From Chloroflexota bacterium (GTDB lineage: Bacteria > Chloroflexota > Anaerolineae > Anaerolineales > Villigracilaceae): 64,000 nucleotides of DNA. The notes beneath the pieces are model-generated. The model saw nothing but the letters and a program-made list of their open reading frames with translations, was not told the DNA's origin and did not search any database. Location: positions 2,552,902 through 2,616,901 of the forward strand of contig JABFGC010000002.1 in the NCBI GenBank assembly GCA_013112685.1, given 5' to 3'. Below, one piece after another: positions 8,349 to 15,962 of the stretch (its first letter is position 1; the number at the start of each line of letters is the position of its first letter). The position numbers and the translations under genes are program-made.

Positions 8349-9758
8349 ATGGCGTTGAGGCAAATTTTGTTTACACGAAAAACGTTTTTTCTGTCTAATT
8401 TTCTGCCAGCCACCCTCTTCGTTATTGCGGCTTTTTTCATCGGTTTTCGCAACCCGAATACCTTCGACGCGCCGGCACTTGCAGGGAGTTCACCAATTCC
8501 AGCGGCGCTGTTTTTTCTCGCCATCGGCGCGATTGCAGGTTTTTATCGAAAATATCCCGTTTTGAAGGAAAACCTCGCCGGACTGGTTTTGTTTTTCCTC
8601 TTCACACTGGGATATTTCCTCATCGCCAGCGTGCTGAACAAACCGGAAATCAATACGAACAACGTTTTTTTTGCGGCAGATAACGCGTCATGGTATCAAC
8701 GCATGGCGGCGGAGGGCGGATGGAACACCGGCACGCGCGGCGTCCACCCTTTGGCGCATATTATCTTCCGCCCGTTGACCGCAGCGCTGTCCCTTCTCAC
8801 CGGCGGCGACAGATTCCACGCAAACTTGATCCTGCTTTCTCTCGCGGGCAGCGGATGCGTTCTCTTGATGTGGAAAATCGTCCTGACGCTCACCGAAAAC
8901 GCGGGCTACTCCGTTTTATCCGCATCCCTACTGGGGCTATCCGCCTCTCACTTGATTTTTGCCAGCGTCATCGAAACATATATCTTTTCCGCATTTTGTC
9001 TGCTCCTCTTCATCTGGCTGGTACTGAGAAAAGGACCCTCCTGGCTCCTTGCAGCGACGGGCGTTGTTACGCTTGGCATAACGATCACCAACATTGCCCA
9101 GCAAATATTGACCTTCTTTTTCATCAGGAAGGATTTCAAACAGTTGATCAAGGTATTTGGTTTTGTCCTGATGATAAGCGTTGGCTTGAATCTGCTCTCC
9201 AAAGTTTTCTACCCGGTGACCGAATATTTTTTCCTTCCGCAAAACCTGGCGGGCGAGCAAAGGTTTTCGCAGGAGATTGATATTCGACGCGTCGGGTTGG
9301 CGGCGGAGAATCTTTTCATCTACAACATGGTCGCGCCTCAGCCCTACCTGAGCATCCGAAACGAAATGTCGAGATTCAATTTCCTGCCCGGTTCGATCCA
9401 AAACTACATCTGGTTTGGCTTGCCCGCCTTCGTTTCATGGATGGTCGTGCTGGCGCTCGGGCTTGCCTCGGTTTTTTTCATTCGCAGGGACAACCCGGAG
9501 CATGCCAAACTCGCCGATGCCATGCTTGCCTGCCTGCTGTTCAACTTCATACTTCATCTGGGCTATGGAATCGAGCCGTTTCTCTACTCTGCCGACTGGA
9601 CATACGCGCTCCTGCTGACGATAACGATCGGACTGCAAAACGCCGCCCGACGGACCTGGTTCCTGGTCGCGTGGCTGTTTCTCATCCTGTTCATCGCCGT
9701 CAACAACTTGTGGGTTGTTTATCTGATTGCCCGGCAGGTCAGCGAGTTCATTTCCTGA
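8349..9758 (+). CDS. Multipass membrane protein, possible GT-C-type glycosyltransferase
   Basis: 469 residues with at least nine hydrophobic segments. The first extracytoplasmic loop (about residues 100-140) contains DNASWYQRMAAEGGWNTG and GVHPLAHIIFRPL. Conserved acidic and His residues in that loop are typical of GT-C enzymes that use lipid-linked sugars, but I cannot name a family. It lies 10 bases after the first deacetylase-like gene and 50 bases before its paralogue, so a shared role in surface glycan or lipid-linked sugar modification is a reasonable inference. No strong ribosome binding site is seen for the ATG at 8349. Confidence 0.6.
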   Translation: MALRQILFTRKTFFLSNFLPATLFVIAAFFIGFRNPNTFDAPALAGSSPIPAALFFLAIGAIAGFYRKYPVLKENLAGLVLFFLFTLGYFLIASVLNKPEINTNNVFFAADNASWYQRMAAEGGWNTGTRGVHPLAHIIFRPLTAALSLLTGGDRFHANLILLSLAGSGCVLLMWKIVLTLTENAGYSVLSASLLGLSASHLIFASVIETYIFSAFCLLLFIWLVLRKGPSWLLAATGVVTLGITITNIAQQILTFFFIRKDFKQLIKVFGFVLMISVGLNLLSKVFYPVTEYFFLPQNLAGEQRFSQEIDIRRVGLAAENLFIYNMVAPQPYLSIRNEMSRFNFLPGSIQNYIWFGLPAFVSWMVVLALGLASVFFIRRDNPEHAKLADAMLACLLFNFILHLGYGIEPFLYSADWTYALLLTITIGLQNAARRTWFLVAWLFLILFIAVNNLWVVYLIARQVSEFIS

Positions 9759-9808
9759 TAAAGTCAACGAGAATCCACGCCCTGCCTTGGGCTTATAATG
9801 AATCCCGT

Positions 9809-10906
9809 ATGGACAAACCCAAACTTCTGTACAAGCAATTGCCGTCCCGCCTCGGCTTGATTCTCGCGGGCGTTTTCCTGCTTATCGCTTGCGCGCCGAA
9901 TCGTTCAAACAGCACGTCCGAGAGCCTGGGTTCTGAAATTCCACAAACGCCGCTCCCTCCGCCTCCAGGAATATTTCAAACGGAGCAGTTAAATCCGCTC
10001 GATACGCCGCGCACCTACATCGAAGAGACCTGCCGCTACCTCCGCAGCAAATGGAACCCGGCAAATGCGCCACCCGGCACCGTGGTCATGATCGTTCTGA
10101 TAAAAAACATCAACCGCGGCACGGCGGAGTTGCCGGAAAGCATCAGCCTGGTGGAGTTTGGAACGTTGATGGAACAACTCAAGGCGCAGGGCTATGAGGC
10201 GATTGACACCAGACAATTCCAGGCGTTCATGGAACGCAACATCGAGATCCCGCCGCGCTCCGTCCTTTTGATTCAGGACGGCAACCAAAGTGCGGAATAC
10301 TTCGACAGGAACTTCCGCGATTATTTCGACCGCTGGGGCTGGCCCATCGTCAACGGCTGGGTCAGCGAGCCGGAAATTTCGGAAACTCTTTTGCGGGAAA
10401 ACATCACACTCGAATACGAAGGGTTTGTAGACCATCAGGCGCGCGGGGTATCCCCCGATACGATCCTCTCCGACGAATCGGGGAAGACGGTCATTGCGCG
10501 CGAACTGCAAGGCTCGCTTGCCGGTTTTGCGGAGCAATTCGGCAAGACGCCCACCGCCATCGTCTGGCCCAACGGCGGATTTGGCATCCGTCCGGTGGAG
10601 GCGGCGCGGCAATTGCGCTTCAAACTGGGATTCACCGCCAACACCCGTGGACCGGTCATGTACAATTGGGTACCGCTCGCAGATTTGCCAGACCCGGACC
10701 GCCCGGCGTTGATTCCCGAAGGTCCGGTCAACGACCCGTTGATGACCCTGCCCACCTACTCGCCGAACGAGGCGCTCAATGCAATTGACTACGTCCGCGC
10801 GATCGGCAAGGAAGCGGCGGCGTATGCCGAAGCCAACAAAGCCGCCGAACACAAATATTACGAGATCGTGTGCGAAGAGACCTATGGTCCCATGCCGACC
10901 CCATAA
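9809..10906 (+). CDS. Degenerate polysaccharide deacetylase-like lipoprotein (paralogue of 7155 gene)
   Basis: 365 residues with signal peptide, lipobox LLIACAPN and Pro-rich linker. It aligns along its whole length with the gene at 7155 (GIFQT, PRTYI.ETC.YL..KW, PPRSVLLI, FDR...RWGWPIVN, YNWVPLAD, YYEIVCEETYGPMP). The active-site motifs are lost: LLIVDD becomes LLIQDG, and the HxxxH motif becomes HQARG. It is therefore unlikely to be a metal-dependent deacetylase and may bind a glycan or a partner instead. A TATAAT at 9794-9799 lies only 9 bases upstream of the ATG, with no ribosome binding site, suggesting a leaderless or nearly leaderless mRNA. Confidence 0.75.
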   Translation: MDKPKLLYKQLPSRLGLILAGVFLLIACAPNRSNSTSESLGSEIPQTPLPPPPGIFQTEQLNPLDTPRTYIEETCRYLRSKWNPANAPPGTVVMIVLIKNINRGTAELPESISLVEFGTLMEQLKAQGYEAIDTRQFQAFMERNIEIPPRSVLLIQDGNQSAEYFDRNFRDYFDRWGWPIVNGWVSEPEISETLLRENITLEYEGFVDHQARGVSPDTILSDESGKTVIARELQGSLAGFAEQFGKTPTAIVWPNGGFGIRPVEAARQLRFKLGFTANTRGPVMYNWVPLADLPDPDRPALIPEGPVNDPLMTLPTYSPNEALNAIDYVRAIGKEAAAYAEANKAAEHKYYEIVCEETYGPMPTP

Positions 10907-10923
10907 CCACTCGGAGGTATTCC

Positions 10924-11265
10924 ATGTCTGACTGCATTTTCTGCAAGATCGTCAAAGGCGAAATCCCCAGCACGAACGTTTACAAGGACGAACAAGTGAC
11001 CGCCTTCCGCGACATCAATCCCGCCGCGCCCACGCACATTTTGATCGTCCCAAACAGGCACATTGATTCGGTGAACATGATGATTCCCGAAGACGAACCT
11101 CTCGTCGGCAGGCTATTCAGCGTTGCCAGGCAGCTCGCCGAAAAAGAAGGAATCGCCGAAGACGGATACCGTCTCGTGGTCAACACCAACGCCGGCGCGG
11201 GGCAGACCGTATTCCACCTCCACATGCACCTGCTGGGCGGCAGGCAAATGCGAGCCCTCGGCTAA
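10924..11265 (+). CDS. HIT-family nucleotide-binding hydrolase
   Basis: 113 residues. The histidine-triad motif HLHMHLLGG closes the protein and CIFCKIVKGEIPS opens it, typical of HinT-like purine nucleoside phosphoramidases that hydrolyse AMP-amino or AMP-lysine adducts. A good ribosome binding site (CGGAGG) precedes the start at 10924. It follows the deacetylase paralogue by 17 bases and may be co-transcribed with it; a terminator follows at once. Confidence 0.93.
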   Translation: MSDCIFCKIVKGEIPSTNVYKDEQVTAFRDINPAAPTHILIVPNRHIDSVNMMIPEDEPLVGRLFSVARQLAEKEGIAEDGYRLVVNTNAGAGQTVFHLHMHLLGGRQMRALG

Positions 11266-11272
11266 TCATCAC

Positions 11273-11305
11273 AGCGATCAGCGCAGAACGGGCTGGTCGC
11301 TTTTT
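11273..11305 (+). terminator. Intrinsic terminator after the HIT gene
   Basis: agcgatcagc pairs with gctggtcgct (one G-T pair) and is followed by five T. Just downstream, 11308-11360, the spacer holds repeated words (gacagtggacaac, gaccatcgtc, tatcgtccatcgtcc). Confidence 0.75.
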
Positions 11306-11369
11306 CTTGGACAGTGGACAACAGACGATTGACCATCGTCTATCGTCCATCGTCCTTTCAGGAGAACCC

Positions 11370-12787
11370 ATGCCCAAACGAGAAATCTATCTGTTATCCC
11401 CGCGCTCGCTCAGCCCCGAAACCATCGCCGTCGCCTTTGCCAAAACCTCGCGCTCGCCCGAATCCTTCCGCGAGATCGCCGCGGAATTGAGCGACGAAAA
11501 ATCCGCGCAGTTTCACGAGAAGTGGGTCGTCGGTTACGGTCACGCCTCGGTGGCGGAACATGCCATCCTGCACATCGCTTTCTGAAAACGTTTCGCGCGT
11601 CGCCATCGAAGCCATCGAAGGCAACCGCCTTGCCTCCTACACCGAAAAATCCACACGCTACCAGAAATGGGGGCCCCGACGACTTCACCATCCCGCCCGA
11701 ACTGCGCGAAGCGGAACATCTCCTGCGCGACGAATTCATCCAGACCGTCCGCCTCCTTTTCTCGACGTATGCTGAGTCGCTGGACCCGGTCAAGAATCTC
11801 ATCGTAAAGCGGGCCCCGCGCCGCGACAAGGAATCCGACGAGGCATACGACCGCCGCATCCGCTCGCAATACGTGGACAGGTGCCGCTTCCTCCTGCCTG
11901 CCGCCGCCAATGCCAACGTCGGCATGACCGCCAACGCCCGCGTCATCGAAAACACCATCCGCAAGATGCTCTCCCATCCGCTCGCGGAAGTGAGGGAGAT
12001 TGGCGCGAAGATGAAGGAGGTCGCCAAAGCCGAAACTCCGACTTTGGTGAAATATGCGGATGCGAATGAGTATATTGTGGATACAATGAGAGACCTTGCA
12101 AGTCGAGGGTCAAAAGTCGAAAGTCGGAAGTCGGATTGGTGTGAACTCATTGACTATGACAAAGACGGCGAAGACAAAATTCTCGCCGCCGCGCTTTACC
12201 GCTTCGATGAAATTCCCTTTGCCGATGCGCTGGCTTATGTCAAATCATTGCAAGACGAAGAGCGCAAAAAACTCGCCGAAACCTTGCTCGGCAGGCTGGG
12301 TAAATACGACGTTCCCCTGCGCGAACTGGAGTACGCTTCCTATATCTTCGACCTCGTCATGGACCAGGGCGCGTATGCCGAGTTCAAACGTCACCGCATG
12401 ATGACGCAAACGCCGCAAAGGCTGACGACCCGGCTTGGGTACACGACTCCGCTCCTTATCGCGGAAGCAGGTTTCGGGTCCAGATATGAGGCGGCGATGG
12501 ATGCCGCAATCCAAATGTACGAGAAACTCCACGCCTTCAATCCCGATGTGGCGCAATACATCGTCCCCAACGGATTCAACCGCCGCGTGCTGGCGCAGTT
12601 CAATTTGCGCGAGGCGTTTGCGTTCTGTCAGCTACGCAGCGCCGCGAACGCGCATTTCTCCATCCGCCGCGTGGCGCAGAAAATTTACGAAGACATTTCG
12701 CGCGTTCATCCGTTGCTGTCCAAATACATGAAACTGCCCGATGAAACGTGGCAAAGCGTGGAGGAAAATCATTTTACAAGGGTGTAA
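11370..12787 (+). CDS. thyX: Two-domain ThyX-like flavin-dependent thymidylate synthase (frame breaks near 11582 and 11675)
   Basis: ThyX makes dTMP from dUMP using FAD, NADPH and methylene-tetrahydrofolate. After removing one extra T near 11582 and one extra G near 11675, the product is about 471 residues, twice a normal ThyX, with two related halves. The first half has HASVAEHAI, ENVSRVAIEAIEG and NRLASYTEKSTRYQ. The second half has AEFKRHRMMTQTPQRLTTR and FNLREAFAFCQLRSAANAH. The canonical RHRxxSxNExSxR motif is split: the first half keeps S..E.S.RY, the second keeps RHR. At 12101-12135 a spacer-type repeat is translated in frame (RGSKVESRKSD) within the linker. The start has AGGAGAACCC upstream. 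Confidence 0.82.
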
Positions 12788-12810
12788 AATTACCCCGGCG
12801 AGCTTTGAAT

Positions 12811-13512
12811 ATGAAAAAGATCCAGCCCCAACAGCCAAGGAATGTTTCACCTTATGCAGAGGCATGCCTGGACGCTTTGGTAAAGGCAAACCTTGCAAAT
12901 CGAATTTCGCTCGGCGGTGGATTGGGGCTGCTTCATTTCCTTGATTATCGAACAACCCATGATGTAGATGCATGGTGGGCAGAATCCCTGTCAACAGAAG
13001 AAAAAAACGCAGTTGTGCAAGCGCTCATTGCTTCGCTATCCACATTTGGGGATGTGCGTGTTCGCACATGGGGAGACGTTACAAGTATTGAACTCCTTGA
13101 AGAATCCAAGGTTACCTTTAGTTTCCAAATTGCCTATCGCTCGGCACGCCTTGAAGAACCTATTCGTGCTGGTTGGATTGACATACCATTGGATGGATTA
13201 GCGGATCTGGCAGCAAGCAAAATGACCGCATTGGTCGAGCGAGGCGCGCCGCGTGACTTTTTGGACATCTATCAACTGTGTGACAAAGGATTATTGAGTC
13301 CCGAAGAGTGTTGGAGTCTTTGGCGCAGGCGTCAAACGCTTGCAGAAAGCGATGCCAACCTTGCTCGCGCACGTCTCGCCATTGAAACCCATTTGGAACG
13401 AATTGCCCTGCATCGCCCATTGGATAAAATCGCCAATCATGAACAGCGCAATCAAGCCCAGGGCTTACGTGACTGGTTTTTGAATGTTTTCCTGAAGGCG
13501 TCCCATGAATAA
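12811..13512 (+). CDS. AbiEii/AbiGii-like nucleotidyltransferase protein
   Basis: 233 residues. The motif SLGGGLGLLHFLDYRTTHDVDAWW (positions about 31-55) has the GG...L...R.T.DVD pattern of the AbiEii/MNT-type nucleotidyltransferases used as type IV toxins or abortive infection proteins. A later conserved Lys and Asp lie in ASKMTALVERGAPRDFLDIY. The following small gene overlaps by 8 bases, as in a toxin-antitoxin pair, but that partner is not a recognised antitoxin. It starts 23 bases after the thyX stop and may share its transcript. The function is inferred from the motif only. Confidence 0.7.
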   Translation: MKKIQPQQPRNVSPYAEACLDALVKANLANRISLGGGLGLLHFLDYRTTHDVDAWWAESLSTEEKNAVVQALIASLSTFGDVRVRTWGDVTSIELLEESKVTFSFQIAYRSARLEEPIRAGWIDIPLDGLADLAASKMTALVERGAPRDFLDIYQLCDKGLLSPEECWSLWRRRQTLAESDANLARARLAIETHLERIALHRPLDKIANHEQRNQAQGLRDWFLNVFLKASHE

Positions 13513-13816
13513 TTTGAAATGGCTGGATCGTTCTTTGTATCCTGATGTGGAACCCCCAAAATCGCTTGAGACCCTTTCCGATAAGGTGGATTATATTGCG
13601 CGGTTATGCGCTGCCTGGGATTTTGGCATTTTGCCGGATTCAGGCACCGTTACAGAAATCCGCAGGGACGAATGGACACCCGCTGTTGATGCGTGTCGCT
13701 TGTTGACCTCCCCTGCCTATCACCTGTTGCGCCGCTGGCATGGACTTCCTCGTCTCGAATTCCTGGGTCAGCAAATTGCGCTCATCCGCGACGACCCTTG
13801 TCTAGCCCAAGTGTAA
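13505..13816 (+). CDS. Hypothetical 103-residue protein overlapping the AbiEii-like gene
   Basis: Starts inside the end of the preceding gene (ATGAATAA overlap of 8 bases), so translation is probably coupled. The sequence is mostly helical and acidic-hydrophobic (SLETLSDKVDYIARLCAAWDFGIL) with no motif I recognise and no signal peptide. Position and coupling suggest it works with, or counteracts, the nucleotidyltransferase, but the protein itself gives no support for a DNA-binding antitoxin fold. Confidence 0.6.
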   Translation: MNNLKWLDRSLYPDVEPPKSLETLSDKVDYIARLCAAWDFGILPDSGTVTEIRRDEWTPAVDACRLLTSPAYHLLRRWHGLPRLEFLGQQIALIRDDPCLAQV

Positions 13817-13820
13817 ATGC

Positions 13821-13857
13821 AGACCTCCGAGGTTTCCGAAACCCCGGAGGTCTTTCT
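13821..13857. terminator. Intrinsic terminator between convergent genes
   Basis: agacctccg pairs with cggaggtct with an inner gggttt/aaaccc-like part, followed by ttctt on the plus strand. It lies between the 103-residue gene and the convergent aldo/keto reductase and could serve both. Confidence 0.7.
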
Positions 13858-14834
13858 TAATCTTCCTCTTCTTCCTTCTTCACCCCAAAGATCGCATCAA
13901 TCCTCTCCATGATTTCAGGCGTGATGCCTTCCGCGACCTCGCCTGCTTTCATGTTCTCGTGCACCTGCTCCACGCGGCTCGCGCCTGTGATGACCGAACT
14001 GACAAACGGATTCTTCAAGCACCACGCGATCGCCAGTTGCGACATGGTGGCGTCGAGTTCCTTCGCAATCGGCTCCAGCGCGGCGACTTTTGCAAGTTTC
14101 TCCTTATCCTCCATGCGGGGTTTTAGCCACTCATTCAAAGCGGCTCGGCTGTCCTTCGGGACGCCTTTATTGTATTTTCCCGAAAGCAGACCCGAAGCCA
14201 GCGGACTCCACGTGGTCGCGCCGCAGCCATATTCCCTATAAAAGCGGACATACTCGCCTTCGAGCCGCCCGCGTTCGAACAGGTTGTATTGCGGCTGTTC
14301 GACGACGGGCTTGTGCAGGTGATGCCGTTCCGCGATTTGAATCGCCTCCACGATCTCAGCCGCCGCCCACTCTGAAGTGCCCCAATACAATGCCTTCCCC
14401 CACTCGATGATGTTGTGCATCGCCCAGACGGTCTCTTCAACGGGCGTCGTGGGGTCGGGGCGGTGACAGTAGAGCAAATCCACGTAATCCAACTGAAGGC
14501 GTTCGAGCGAACCGTTGATGCCTTCGATCAGACGCTTGCGGTTGAGCGTGTTCTTTTCGTTGACGTTGTCGTGCAAGCCCCAATAGATCTTGGTCGAGAC
14601 CATGTAACTGCCGCGCCGCCAGCCCAGTTTTTTCAACGCCGCGCCCATCACTTCTTCCGATTTTCCCCTTGCGTACGCTTCGGCATTGTCGAAGAAGTTC
14701 ACGCCCAGGTCGTACGCCACCGACATCATTTCCGCCGCGGCATTTGCATCCGCCTGGTTATGGAATGTAATCCAGGAACCCAGGGATAATTCGCTGACCC
14801 GGATTCCCGTCCTGCCAAGATGACGATATTTCAT
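13857..14834 (-). CDS. Aldo/keto reductase, potassium-channel beta-subunit-like
   Basis: NADPH-dependent reductase of aldehydes or ketones, 325 residues. The catalytic tetrad is visible: Asp in GVNFFDNAEAYARG with its Tyr, Lys in SYMVSTKIYW and His in DLLYCHRPD. The N-terminus MKYRHLGRTGIRVSELSLGS and the loop GRLEGEYVRFYREYGCGATTWSPLASGLLSGKY match the AKR6 group (YghZ and Kv-beta). The C-terminus ends in KKEEEED. The start at 14834 has a strong GGAGG 5 bases upstream. It is a single gene, convergent with the AbiEii-like pair. Confidence 0.92.
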   Translation of the reverse strand: MKYRHLGRTGIRVSELSLGSWITFHNQADANAAAEMMSVAYDLGVNFFDNAEAYARGKSEEVMGAALKKLGWRRGSYMVSTKIYWGLHDNVNEKNTLNRKRLIEGINGSLERLQLDYVDLLYCHRPDPTTPVEETVWAMHNIIEWGKALYWGTSEWAAAEIVEAIQIAERHHLHKPVVEQPQYNLFERGRLEGEYVRFYREYGCGATTWSPLASGLLSGKYNKGVPKDSRAALNEWLKPRMEDKEKLAKVAALEPIAKELDATMSQLAIAWCLKNPFVSSVITGASRVEQVHENMKAGEVAEGITPEIMERIDAIFGVKKEEEED

Positions 14835-14865
14835 GCTGCCTCCATATAATTTTATGCCGCAAGAT

Positions 14866-14989
14866 TTATCTTGCGATGAAAATGTGAATTGAATTTCGCG
14901 GTACCGCAAGATTTATCTTGCGATGAGAGGTGCGAAATAAATTTCGCAGTACCGCATTGCGCGAAATGGATTTCGCGGTACTTTTCCTC
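14866..14989. repeat. Direct and inverted repeats, 'gcaagatttatcttgc' family
   Basis: The spacer upstream of the aldo/keto reductase holds two copies of the small palindrome gcaagatttatcttgcg and three copies of words like gaaat.aatttcgc.gtacc. These can pair with each other, giving a string of hairpins. The related palindrome at 3649-3681 uses the same gcaagat/atcttgc core. No gene is present here. Confidence 0.65.
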
Positions 14990-15005
14990 AAATTATAATC
15001 ACCCC

Positions 15006-15914
15006 ATGCGAAAACTCCTGTTCCTCAGCATCGTCCTTGCTGCGTGCGCCGCCGCACCCACCGAAAGCGCAGGCATTCCCCTCCAGCCCTACGCCGCCCG
15101 CACTCTCATCGCAACCAGTACGCCGAACGTTCTGGTCATCGTGGAAACACCGATGCCCACCCGCACCATGCAGGTTTACGTCGTCGAACCGGGCGACACC
15201 ATCAGCGGGATCGCCGAGAAATTCAAAATCCCGCAATCGGATTTGATCGCGGCGAACCCCGGCGTGGACCCGAACACGCTCGCCATCGGGCAGACTCTTT
15301 TCATCCCGGATCCTTCCGCCCAACTCGCCGCCGCCTCGACCCCCACGCCCGTGCCTGCTCCCGTGACCCAGGCTGTGTGCCACCCGTCAGCGGATGCGGG
15401 TCTGTGGTGCTTCGCGCTCATCCAGAATAATACTTCGGAACATCTCGAAAACGTCTCGGCGCAAATCACGCTCGTGGACGATACCAACAACGCCCTTGCC
15501 AGCCAGACCGCCTTTCCAATCCTGGAGGCGATCCCGCCGAATTCATCGCTGCCGGTTTATGTCTATTTCCCAAACGCCCCCGCAGATGCGACTCCCCGGA
15601 TCCAATTGCTGAGCGCCATGCAGGGAAGCGTCTCCCGTTACCTCCCTGCGATGCTGAACAACACCGTCGCGCAAATTGACTGGGACGGTAAATCCGCGCT
15701 GGTAAGCGGGTTGGTGATTCTGCCCGCCGAATCGAACGCCGCGAGCCAAATCTGGGTCGCGGCGGTGGCGTACGACGAAAACGGAACAGTGGTCGGTGTG
15801 AGACGCTGGGAGGGCGGAGCGCTCCAGCCTGGGGGTTCGATCCGCTTTGAGTTTGTGGTGGCAAGCCTGGGCGGAGTCATCGAGGCGGTGGAATTTTTTG
15901 TGCAAGCCAGATAA
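15006..15914 (+). CDS. LysM-domain lipoprotein
   Basis: 302 residues. A signal peptide with lipobox-type LAACA is followed by a linker and one LysM peptidoglycan/chitin-binding module (about residues 57-100: YVVEPGDTISGIAEKFKI through IGQTLFIP). After a Pro/Thr linker comes a beta-rich C-terminal domain of about 180 residues of unknown function (FxxM-like WCFALIQNNTSEHLENVSAQ). It is probably anchored outside the membrane. TATAAT at 14994-14999 is only 6 bases from the ATG and no ribosome binding site exists, so it may be translated from a leaderless mRNA. Confidence 0.85.
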   Translation: MRKLLFLSIVLAACAAAPTESAGIPLQPYAARTLIATSTPNVLVIVETPMPTRTMQVYVVEPGDTISGIAEKFKIPQSDLIAANPGVDPNTLAIGQTLFIPDPSAQLAAASTPTPVPAPVTQAVCHPSADAGLWCFALIQNNTSEHLENVSAQITLVDDTNNALASQTAFPILEAIPPNSSLPVYVYFPNAPADATPRIQLLSAMQGSVSRYLPAMLNNTVAQIDWDGKSALVSGLVILPAESNAASQIWVAAVAYDENGTVVGVRRWEGGALQPGGSIRFEFVVASLGGVIEAVEFFVQAR

Positions 15915-15962
15915 TTTTCTTTCCTCTTTCTTCTTTCATTCATGCGAAGAAAGAGGAAAGAA

